Assembly: GCA_031421935.1 (NCBI GenBank) | Contig: JANOPQ010000088.1 | Span: 1 to 12,535 of the forward strand | Length of the DNA: 12,535 bases | DNA from: JAJTFW01 sp031421935 | GTDB taxonomy: Bacteria; Bacteroidota; Bacteroidia; AKYH767-A; OLB10 | Direction: 5' to 3' | Part shown: positions 1-7,600 of the stretch, in pieces | Layout: the number at the start of each line of letters is the position of its first letter | How positions within the stretch are numbered: position 1 is the stretch's first letter | Notes under the pieces: model-generated | Told to the model about the DNA's origin: nothing | What the model saw: the letters and a program-made list of their open reading frames with translations, nothing else | Databases searched by the model: none | Translations under genes and position numbers: made by a program

Positions 1-42
1 CTAACATCTAACATCTAACATCTAACATCTAACATCTAATGT
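1..42. repeat. 7-bp tandem repeat (CTAACAT), cut by window edge
   Basis: Five perfect head-to-tail copies of CTAACAT fill 1-35, followed by one degenerate copy CTAATGT at 36-42. The array directly abuts the stop codon of the response regulator gene (43-45) on its 3' side and runs off the left edge, so its full copy number is unknown. On the regulator's coding strand the unit reads ATGTTAG. Because 7 is not a multiple of 3, TAG recurs in all three frames, so the array cannot be coding. It is a simple-sequence array that could vary in length by replication slippage. No function can be assigned. Confidence 0.9.
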
Positions 43-690
43 CTAGCTATTAAAAATCTTATGCTCTATTGCTTTAGAAATTGCTTCACCTGCAGAATGT
101 ACATGTAGTTTCTCATAAATTTTTTTGAAATGAGAATTCACCGTATGCCAACTAATTCCACATTGATCAGCTATCATTTTATAGCTAGCGCCTTTTACCA
201 AAAAACTCAACACTTCTAATTCGCGCGGTGTAAGATCAAATCGAACTCCTTGGGTGCTACGAGTTGAGTGTTGACTTGAAAACATATCCAACACTTTTTT
301 TGCAACAGAAGGGGTCATTGGAGCTCCACCTTCCATCACATCTCTAATGCCTTCAATTAATTTAGATGGAGTTGTTTTCTTTAGGAAATAGCCATGAGCA
401 CCAGATCGAATTGCTTCAAAAATTTTGTCAGCATCATCGAAAACCGTTTGCATCACCACCATAACTTGAGGAGTTTCTTTGCGAATTAATTTCAACCCTT
501 CTATGCCATTCAATCCAGGCATATCAATATCCATTAAGACAACTTCGGGTTGAAGTTTTTTTACATCGTCAATAATATTCATGCAATTTTCAAAAGTGCC
601 TACGCAGCGCATGTCTTTAAATTGATTAATAAGTAGCTCAAGGCTCTCGAGCCTGCCTTTATTATCGTCAAAAACTACCACTTTAATCAT
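43..690 (-). CDS. LuxR/NarL-family DNA-binding response regulator
   Basis: This encodes a 215-residue two-component response regulator, a normal length for the NarL/FixJ family. The receiver domain spans residues 1-120. It has the acidic pair D8/D9, the phosphoacceptor D54 in the motif LMDIDMPG, the switch threonine T82 and the conserved lysine K104 in GYFLKK. A linker leads to a LuxR-type helix-turn-helix at about 151-213, with the family signature LTPRELEVLSFLVKG and a recognition helix near SWHTVNSHFKKIYEKL. The cytoplasmic product is expected to be phosphorylated on D54 by a HisKA_3 kinase, dimerise and bind promoter DNA. The kinase gene lies immediately upstream on the same strand with a 51-bp gap, so the two are probably co-transcribed and are cognate partners. 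The ATG at 690 gives a complete receiver beginning MIKVVVFDDN, so the start is secure. No Shine-Dalgarno is visible, as is usual in this phylum. The target genes cannot be read from the sequence. Confidence 0.95.
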   Translation of the reverse strand: MIKVVVFDDNKGRLESLELLINQFKDMRCVGTFENCMNIIDDVKKLQPEVVLMDIDMPGLNGIEGLKLIRKETPQVMVVMQTVFDDADKIFEAIRSGAHGYFLKKTTPSKLIEGIRDVMEGGAPMTPSVAKKVLDMFSSQHSTRSTQGVRFDLTPRELEVLSFLVKGASYKMIADQCGISWHTVNSHFKKIYEKLHVHSAGEAISKAIEHKIFNS

Positions 691-741
691 ATATTCAAAG
701 ATACTACTATATTAATAATAATTTACCACTAGAATTAGTGA

Positions 742-3700
742 TTAGAGACTAAATTTTAATTTAATGGTCGTTCCTTTTCCCGGTACGGAATTTATCGATA
801 ACTGGCCATCGAGTTCTTCTGAGCGTTTTTTCATGTACTTAAGGCCATTACCTCGGGTTTCATTGGGATTAAAACCAATACCATCATCAATGATGTCTAA
901 GGAAATAAATTCCGAAGACTTTTTAACATTAATAATTACATGTGTACAATTAGAATATTTTAATAAATTATTGATAGCTTCTTTATAAATCAAATAAAAA
1001 TTTTTTCGTTTAGCCATTGGAATTTTTAGCGAATTGAGGGATTCGTCAAAATGAATGGATAAATTAATATTTCCTGCTCCAATAGTTTCAGAAGCAAGAG
1101 TTCGCATCTTAATAAATATATTTTCAAATCGGTCATTTTTGGAATCAATCATCCAAACAATATCAGTCATTCCTTCTTGAGAAATCTGAGTATACTCTCC
1201 AATTTTATTAAGTACCGCTTGAAGGTTATCCGTATTTCTGGCTGCACTTTCTTTTGCAACTTCATTGAATATGGAAATTGAACTTAAGTTAGAACCTATT
1301 TCATCATGAAGGTCTCGTGCAATATTATCTCGAATGGATTGGAGTTTTAAACGCTGTTGTTTTTTGTAATAATAAATGGAATATACTATCGAAGAGGTAA
1401 TGAGAATATAAAAAATTAAAGCATACCATTCTTTGAACCATGGATTTTTAATGGTGATTACAATTTCCAAAATTTCTTTGTTCCACAGTCCATTTGGATG
1501 GGTTGATCGAACTTGAAAAATATAGTTGCCGGGAAGTAAATTGGCATACGTCGTAAATCTTCTATTCCCACTCAAGATCCAGTCATCATCCAATCCAACC
1601 ATTTTATAAGCATACTGTAGGTCTTCATTTCTGAAAAAAGTTAATGCTGCAAATTGAAATGACAAATAATTTTGATCGTACTGTAAAATAAAAGTAGAAT
1701 CAATTTTAACCAGTACATTATTTACATAGAAATGTGTTAAATAAATATTGAATGGTTTTGATGTGTAGTTGATGGAGTCAGGATGAAACAGAACAAGTCC
1801 ATTCACGCCGCCAAAAGCCATTTTTCCATTTGATAATTTACAAGCTGCATTGGTATTGAACTCGTCAAACCCTAATCCATCTTTTCCTGTAAAGAATTGA
1901 AAATTCTCTGAAACAGGGTCAAATTTATTAATTCCGGTATTTGTGCCCATCCACAAATTACTATGGGCATCCTCTAAAAGTGTGTAAACGAAATTATCAG
2001 ATAAACCGTTTTTAATAGTAAAACGCTTTGTTTCATGGGTAGTTAAATTAAGTTTTATGAGCCCGTTTCCATTGGTGCCAACCCAAAGCAGAGTGGAATC
2101 TTGTAAATGAAGCGACCGAATGTCGGTATTATAAAATTCCAAACCAGATTCTTTTTTACTTTGAAAAGCAGTTAGGGAATCATTTTTTATAGAATAAAGA
2201 TAAAGCCCATTTTGACTTCCTATGATAATTTTTTCCTTACTCAGTTTTTTAAGACAAAAAATGATTCCTAAATTTTCAGCGCGCGCATCTCTTTTTAGTG
2301 CTATTTCAATAGGATCATTGTTTGTTGTTTGATTTTCTTTTTGAGTAAGGAAAAGCGCATTGTTGGATGATCCGAAATAAATATGATCGCCATCATTTAA
2401 TGAGCATCTAAAGGTTGAGCCTCCATATTTATTTGAGTCCTTACTGTTGATTAGAGTTGATATTTTTTTAGTTGGGTCGAGAATAAGTATTGATTTGTTA
2501 AGCCAATTAGAAAGCCAAATTTCACCGTAGCTATCCAGTGCAATATTGCTTATTGGCGTTTTGTTGTTGTAGAATTTAGAGTTAAGAATAGTATAATGCG
2601 CTTTTTCGTTTACATTTAAATCTAACAAGTAGGACCCTTCTAAGGTGCCCACTGCAATTTTATTTTTAGCATATTCACATATTGCGCGTACATTGGAAAT
2701 AGCGAGGTTTGAATTGTTATTGCGAGGATAAATAGTAGTAAAATTTGATTTTATTTTTTCAGCTTTAATCAATCCCTTACCAATTGAAAGAAACCAAATA
2801 ATACCATCTCCATCTTCCAAAATAGTATTGCAATTATTGGTTGGAATACTTGAATTCCCATAATAAAAATGATTTTTTATACCTTTTTCAAAATTTTGAA
2901 GATCAATTTCTATGAGACCCGCCCCGCTATTTTCGACCCATATATTATTATTAGCACCTTTGGTTAAATTGTAAAATTGAATTTCATTATTTATTTTAGG
3001 TTGTAGAAGGGCTGCCAAATTTATCTCATAAATACTTCCACTTATTAAATCTAATTTTGACATTAAGCCAGCACGATTTAAATAGTATAAGCACCCATTA
3101 ATTTCAAGTTTAATAACAGAGTGATTTCGAATTGGAGAATTTTCAAGGCCTCGTGGTGGCAATTCATGGAGTTTATAGCTATTTGGTAAATAGTTGAACA
3201 ATTGATTTACAGCACTAATTTGCACTGTGCCATTCTCTAATATATTAAGATAAACAGGTAATTTAATAGGACTATTGAAGTAGTGCTGTTGAAATTTCTT
3301 CGTGCTTAGATCCAATAAAAAAAATTGATCCGATGTGCATAAATAAAGAATCCCATTTGTAATTAAACTTGGTGTTGTAAGCCTTTTAACAGAAAGTTCA
3401 GGAATTACAGTTTTGGTTATTCGTATTGGATTTAACTGAATCGTATACAAATTGTTTTTTACTAAAGCATATGAAGAGTGTTTGTTCGACTCAAAAAAAA
3501 TCAGATCATTTAAATTTTCAAATCCAAGTAGTTTATTAAATTCATTCGTCTCATTGTCAAATAGGAAAAGAGCATCTTTAGATGCAAGAAAAATATTCCC
3601 TAACGAATCTTCATAGCTCGTAAGCATTTGAGCTGAAGAAAAAGACTTTTCGTTTTTTGAATTGAAATAGTACGTAGTGAAGTCGTATCCATTGAATTTA

Positions 3701-3912
3701 CTAATTCCATTTTCAGAATGTAGCCATAAAGACCCATTTGGACTTTTTATTATGTCTAAAAAAGATCCCGATGGCAATCCATTGCTAGTAGTGTAAGATT
3801 TAAAATGCAAATTATATTGCGAAATCACTTTCGTGCTAGAGGTAAAAAGTAAAGCAAGTAATAGAAAAAGATAATACTTTTTTATGTTCCATCGGAGCCT
3901 CTTTACTTGCAT
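742..3912 (-). CDS. Membrane sensor histidine kinase with beta-propeller (reg_prop), Y_Y_Y and HisKA_3 domains
   Basis: Starting at the ATG at 3912, the protein has 1056 residues. Residues 1-31 form a Sec signal peptide: basic n-region KRLRWNIKK, hydrophobic core LFLLLALLF, likely cleavage VIS/Q. A large periplasmic part follows with repeated two-component-propeller motifs (for example NLWMGTNTGINKFD, LLWVGTNGNGLIKL, EIWLSNW), then a Y_Y_Y domain around 755-828 (YAYKMVGLDDDW). One transmembrane helix lies at about 830-852. The cytoplasmic HisKA_3 domain has phosphoacceptor H869 in ARDLHDEIG. The HATPase domain has N982 in an N-box reading INNLLKYSN (Tyr where the family usually has His), the G1 motif DDGIGF at about 1009-1014 and GNGL at about 1021. 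The C-terminus follows directly, so this is not a hybrid kinase; phosphate should pass to the separate regulator encoded just downstream. An in-frame GTG at 3999 would add 29 residues before the signal peptide; I prefer 3912 because it puts the signal peptide at the N-terminus. The ligand is unknown. Confidence 0.95.
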   Translation of the reverse strand: MQVKRLRWNIKKYYLFLLLALLFTSSTKVISQYNLHFKSYTTSNGLPSGSFLDIIKSPNGSLWLHSENGISKFNGYDFTTYYFNSKNEKSFSSAQMLTSYEDSLGNIFLASKDALFLFDNETNEFNKLLGFENLNDLIFFESNKHSSYALVKNNLYTIQLNPIRITKTVIPELSVKRLTTPSLITNGILYLCTSDQFFLLDLSTKKFQQHYFNSPIKLPVYLNILENGTVQISAVNQLFNYLPNSYKLHELPPRGLENSPIRNHSVIKLEINGCLYYLNRAGLMSKLDLISGSIYEINLAALLQPKINNEIQFYNLTKGANNNIWVENSGAGLIEIDLQNFEKGIKNHFYYGNSSIPTNNCNTILEDGDGIIWFLSIGKGLIKAEKIKSNFTTIYPRNNNSNLAISNVRAICEYAKNKIAVGTLEGSYLLDLNVNEKAHYTILNSKFYNNKTPISNIALDSYGEIWLSNWLNKSILILDPTKKISTLINSKDSNKYGGSTFRCSLNDGDHIYFGSSNNALFLTQKENQTTNNDPIEIALKRDARAENLGIIFCLKKLSKEKIIIGSQNGLYLYSIKNDSLTAFQSKKESGLEFYNTDIRSLHLQDSTLLWVGTNGNGLIKLNLTTHETKRFTIKNGLSDNFVYTLLEDAHSNLWMGTNTGINKFDPVSENFQFFTGKDGLGFDEFNTNAACKLSNGKMAFGGVNGLVLFHPDSINYTSKPFNIYLTHFYVNNVLVKIDSTFILQYDQNYLSFQFAALTFFRNEDLQYAYKMVGLDDDWILSGNRRFTTYANLLPGNYIFQVRSTHPNGLWNKEILEIVITIKNPWFKEWYALIFYILITSSIVYSIYYYKKQQRLKLQSIRDNIARDLHDEIGSNLSSISIFNEVAKESAARNTDNLQAVLNKIGEYTQISQEGMTDIVWMIDSKNDRFENIFIKMRTLASETIGAGNINLSIHFDESLNSLKIPMAKRKNFYLIYKEAINNLLKYSNCTHVIINVKKSSEFISLDIIDDGIGFNPNETRGNGLKYMKKRSEELDGQLSINSVPGKGTTIKLKFSL

Positions 3913-3958
3913 TTTCGAAAATACAAAATTCAAAGCATCGAATCGTAATTTTGTTGAA

Positions 3959-3972
3959 CGAAATGAATTTCG
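3959..3972. promoter_or_regulatory. Perfect palindrome CGAAAT-GA-ATTTCG upstream of kinase
   Basis: Two 6-bp arms are exact inverted complements around a 2-bp spacer. The centre lies about 54 bp upstream of the preferred kinase start at 3912, where an operator could sit. If translation instead began at the GTG at 3999, this would be coding sequence. The candidate rests on symmetry and position only; chance occurrence in A/T-rich DNA is possible. Confidence 0.25.
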
Positions 3973-4120
3973 AATGGTTTCATCTGTCCTAAATGTCACA
4001 TAATATTACGAAAGGGAATTCCATAGATCCATTTCATCCAAATTTTACCCATTCTAACTCCCAATCATTAGGCATGTTTTCACCCCTAAAATTAGTCATA
4101 CCTAATAGCATAATCAGCCG

Positions 4121-4128
4121 TAACTTTG
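4121..4128 (+). promoter_or_regulatory. Candidate Bacteroidota -7 box (TAACTTTG)
   Basis: The octamer matches the Bacteroidota primary sigma-factor -7 consensus TAnnTTTG exactly. No clear TTG -33 element sits 17-23 bp upstream, so this is a half promoter at best. A start about 6 bp downstream would give a transcript of roughly 90 nt ending at the terminator at 4182-4224. The position is suggestive but unproven. Confidence 0.25.
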
Positions 4129-4181
4129 TAAAATCATTTAGGTGTAATTTAGTAATAAGGTATCATTTGAATTGATTAGAT

Positions 4182-4224
4182 AAAAGGATGGGCTGGCTCT
4201 TGAAAGAGCCGGCCCTCCTTTTTT
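4182..4224 (+). terminator. Strong intrinsic terminator, possibly bidirectional
   Basis: The left arm GGGCTGGCTCTT (4190-4201) pairs with the right arm AAGAGCCGGCCC (4204-4215), with one T.G wobble and a tight loop around TGAA. The flanking AAAAGGA (4182-4188) and TCCTTTT (4216-4222) extend the stem past a bulged T. Six Ts follow at 4219-4224, as expected of a plus-strand Rho-independent terminator. On the minus strand the complementary A-run gives a shorter U-tract, so weak termination in that direction is possible. It lies between divergent genes and does not follow any confident gene on either strand. Confidence 0.8.
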
Positions 4225-4511
4225 AAACCATATCAATATCTTGCAACTATTTGTAAGTTAGTAGTTAAAGCTTTGAAATGATTTGCTTTGCTGATGTTAA
4301 AAACCAGTGATGAGGTAGTTTTGACTCTTTGTCAACTCGAAAATTATCCAATATTTAAGTGTCCTAAATTCATTTTGCAGGGTCTATTTTTCAGGAAAAT
4401 TGATTTTTCATTTTAGATTTAGTGATTAGGTGTGATTGTCTTTACAAAATAAACTTGCAGGGTTTGTGAACTAGTCCTAAATTTAACCGTATTAATTCAT
4501 TCTTACATTTA

Positions 4512-4521
4512 AGGTATACCT
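4512..4521. promoter_or_regulatory. 10-bp perfect palindrome AGGTATACCT
   Basis: This exact palindrome lies about 165 bp upstream of the giant gene's start codon. The half-site word ATACCTAA also occurs at 4098-4105 and AAGGTAT at 4157-4163. It could be a binding site for a dimeric regulator, but the evidence is only symmetry and recurrence. Confidence 0.2.
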
Positions 4522-4628
4522 AACCCTAACTGGTGGACCGAGTCTGTAAAAAGTAACAACTCTTTCTCATCTTTCTGAAAGTTTAGAAATAGGAACAAAG
4601 GGAACGATGGATAGAGTTCTTGCGTCAG

Positions 4629-4638
4629 ACTCATGAGT
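4629..4638. promoter_or_regulatory. 10-bp perfect palindrome ACTCATGAGT in the leader of the giant gene
   Basis: This exact palindrome ends 46 bp upstream of the ATG at 4685. It overlaps CAGACTC (4626-4632), which is an inverted complement of GAGTCTG at 4540-4546, so an mRNA leader stem-loop is also conceivable. Function unknown; either an operator or chance. Confidence 0.2.
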
Positions 4639-4684
4639 AAATGAGCTATGCGTACCTGTTAAAGATAAAACAAACAATTAATAA

Positions 4685-7600
4685 ATGAAAAAATCTAACT
4701 ACCCAAAATCAAATTTCCTTAGCTGGAAGGCAACCCTCGTATTAATTGCGACAGTGCTGCTAACAGTAGTAAGTACGAATGCGCAGGTTCCGTACTCGTG
4801 GACTCCAACGACAGGTGGCACCTATACCCAGTTAACGGGGGCAGGAATAACAGTGATCAATACCAACGCGGGGCTATCAGTATCCACAATTGGTAGTACT
4901 CAGGATGATGGAGCAGCTCTCGTTACACTTCCATTTACATTTACTTATTTGGGGAATACTTTTACAGAGGTTACTTTTTGCACGAATGGCTGGATAGGAA
5001 TGGGAAATCAATTGGGCTCAGTTTCAGCAGCTCAATCCAGAGCAGCGGGTAATTTGTTTGTTAATACACCTCCCAATAATACCATTGGGGCATGGTTTAA
5101 AGATATGGGTGCCAACTTCCCAAGCACATCACCGGGGAGTATGCGCCACGGATTAACAGGAACGGATATTTATACCTTTCAATGGGATCAGGCAGTAGGT
5201 ACTGGTTTCAGTGTTTCTGCTGTTAATTTGATTCGCTTCCAGATTTCTATTCATGGGCCTGGTTCAACCACTCCCGGTCGGATTGCATTGCTATATGGTT
5301 CCACCAATGGAACAGTTGCTTTTGCTGCTGCAATAGGAATTGAAAATGCAACCAGCGGTATTAATAATTACATAAACGCGTTGAACGGATTACAAAATTC
5401 AACAGCTACTTCAACAGTATGGCCCGGCAATGGAAACGGCTGGCGTTTTGATCCTCTTTCGCCCTGCGCTGCTCCTGTTGACCAACCTACGGCTTTAACA
5501 TTAACGCCGGTTTCCACCTCTCAAATTAATGGTTCATTTAATCCTGCAGTCAGTGCGCCCAATGGATATTTAGTGGTGCGTTACCCGAATGGAGCGCCAA
5601 CAACAAATCCTGTTAATGGCATTAACTATACTGTAGGTCAATCGCTTGGTTTGGGTACAGTAATTTCGTTTGGAGCAGCTACAAGTTTTAACAATCCAGG
5701 TCTTTCTGGAAGTACCACCTATGATTATTATGTTTACTCGTATAATAATTTACTTTGTTCAGGTGCGCCTGCGTACAATACGACTATTAATGCAGGCCAA
5801 AATGCTGGGTCTGCTTCAACAAATGCGTGCGGAGTAATTGCATCTCCAGTCACTGTTGGACCAACAGGTACGTATGCTACCTTAACTGGGCCGGCTGGTG
5901 CTATTGCAGCCATAGCTACTACCGGTATCTCATCACCATTGGTGATAGAAATTCAAAGTTCTTATACCGGTGCTGGAGAAACATATCCAATTACTATGTC
6001 ATATGATGCGTGTATTACTGCTGCCAATACTGTTACCATTCGCCCTGAAGGTGCAGCCGTTTCTGCCATTGCCATTACCAGTAATAATACCACAGCTACC
6101 ATTGATATGAACGGAGCCAAGTTTGTTACGATAGATGGTCGCCCCAATGGAATAGGAACTAATAAATTCTTATTAATTGAAAATACAGGTACTACAGGTC
6201 AATCTGTATTACTTAGAAATGAGGCATCAAATAATACACTTACTTATTTAGATGTGCGTGCTGCTAACGCTAATGTTGCAAACAACACATCTACAGCGAC
6301 AGCGGGAAGTACCATTCCGGGCGCTATTGCCATTGGTACAACCACCGGCATAGCTGGAAATGATAATAATACGATTTCATTTTGTGATGTACATAGTATT
6401 ACTTCAGGTGGAAACCTAGGCGCGTGTATTTATGCCTACAATGCAACTGCAGCAGGGGCAATTTCTAATAATGACAACAATACGATCAGTAATAATAATA
6501 TTTACGATTTTTTCCTTGCAGGTTCTGCTTCAGCAGGTATTAATATCTCGCTGGGTAATAACAGTTATACTATTAATAATAACAGACTTTATCAAACTGG
6601 CACCAGAACATATACTGGTACACAAACTGTAAGAGGCTTGTGGATAACACCAAGTTCAGGAGTAAACGGAAGTGGGTTTATTATTTCAGGAAATAACATC
6701 GGTTCTATTAATTCAACTGGAACCGGAAATACCGTTTTAACTGGAACAACTGCATGGTTATATAATGGTATGGATATTTCCGTTGGAACGGGAGCAGCAT
6801 CTTCAGTTCAAAATAATACCATTACCAATTTTAATGTGACATCCGGTAATACGGGCTCTACTGCTTTTGTTGGAATAAACGTTGCCAATGGTAATGTCGA
6901 TATCGGAACAGTTACAGGAAATTTAATTGGATCAAACACGACGAACGGTGCAATTACTTTTACTGCTACCGCTAATACCGGAGGAGTTCTCGGTATCAGA
7001 ACTGGTGGTGGAAGTTTAATTAATATTGCCAACAATCAGGTTTCAGGAGTAGATTTGATTTCATCTGTACTAACGGTTGCACCGGTATTCAATGGTATTG
7101 CCATTTCAGGAGGCACTACTGTGAATGTGACGAATAATACGGTAGGTAGTTTAACACTCGCCAATAGTATCAATTCGGTTTCCGCATCTACTTCTACCTC
7201 GATACAAACTATTCGAGGAATTACTGTAAATAGTGGTGCAACAGCCCGTGTAGTTAGCGGTAATATCGTCGCCAATATGAATACGAATATTGTTGCAACC
7301 GGCACGCAGGCAACATCCATGCAGGGTATTCAGGTAACTGCAGGTACAGTTACTGTTATTAACAATACCATCACCAACCTCAGTTCGAGTACTCAAACTA
7401 CTTCGGGTGGTGGTACCTCTGCCATTGTAGGAATTGCATATAGTTCAACTACTGCACCTGCGACAATCAGCAGAAATACCATTCATACCTTGCGTTTAAC
7501 AAGTCCGACTGCAACTGGAGCAATCGCTTGTCAGGCGATTACATTTACCGGCCCTACTACAGGCTTAAACGTTATTGAGAAAAATAATATTCATAGCTTT

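Larger units (their letters stand above)
3913..4684. other. Divergent intergenic region, no convincing protein gene
   Basis: This 772-bp stretch separates the leftward kinase-regulator pair from the rightward giant surface-protein gene, so it must carry the promoters for both. It contains a strong terminator hairpin (4182-4224), a TAACTTTG box (4121-4128), three copies of GTCCTAAAT (3986, 4361, 4474), two copies of TTGCAGGGT (4375, 4455), two perfect 10-bp palindromes (4512-4521, 4629-4638) and a 7-bp inverted repeat (GAGTCTG at 4540-4546, CAGACTC at 4626-4632). Two small plus-strand ORFs (60 codons ending at 4175; 40 codons at 4294-4416) have no recognisable family, coding bias or ribosome-binding context. 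No complete Bacteroidota promoter (TTG, 17-23 bp, TAnnTTTG) was found for either flanking gene. Confidence 0.8.

Noticed and set aside
696..703. TATCTTTG on the minus strand just upstream of the regulator start, matching the -7 consensus TAnnTTTG
   Set aside because: No TTG element at the proper distance, and initiation there would leave essentially no leader. The 51-bp gap to the kinase favours co-transcription. A chance match in A/T-rich DNA is likely.
764..988. 74-codon plus-strand ORF inside the kinase gene
   Set aside because: It is antisense to the conserved HATPase domain, whose motifs are intact on the minus strand.
4015..4022. 8-bp palindrome GGAATTCC
   Set aside because: Short, unrepeated and with no positional relation to a promoter-like element; expected by chance.
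3993..4175. 60-codon plus-strand ORF that ends 7 bp before the terminator hairpin
   Set aside because: No recognisable family, hydrophobic pattern or ribosome-binding context. It overlaps the possible kinase 5' extension antisense. The position before the terminator is intriguing, but a short RNA explains it equally well.
4294..4416. 40-codon plus-strand ORF in the intergenic region
   Set aside because: Short, with no family resemblance or upstream signal, and it spans the repeated words GTCCTAAAT and TTGCAGGGT, which look like non-coding elements. Chance ORFs of this length are common.
6432..6632. 66-codon plus-strand ORF in another frame of the giant gene (likewise 9321-9536)
   Set aside because: The main frame continues without interruption and keeps recognisable repeats and domains, so these are out-of-frame shadows rather than frameshift products.
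7036..7396. Overlapping 94- and 81-codon minus-strand ORFs opposite the beta-helix repeats
   Set aside because: They lie in two different frames antisense to a clearly coding frame. The Thr/Asn/Val/Gly-rich repeats leave few stops on the opposite strand, which produces such shadows. Similar cases at 5962-6147, 6808-7035, 7591-7773, 9937-10203 and 11712-12061 are rejected for the same reason.
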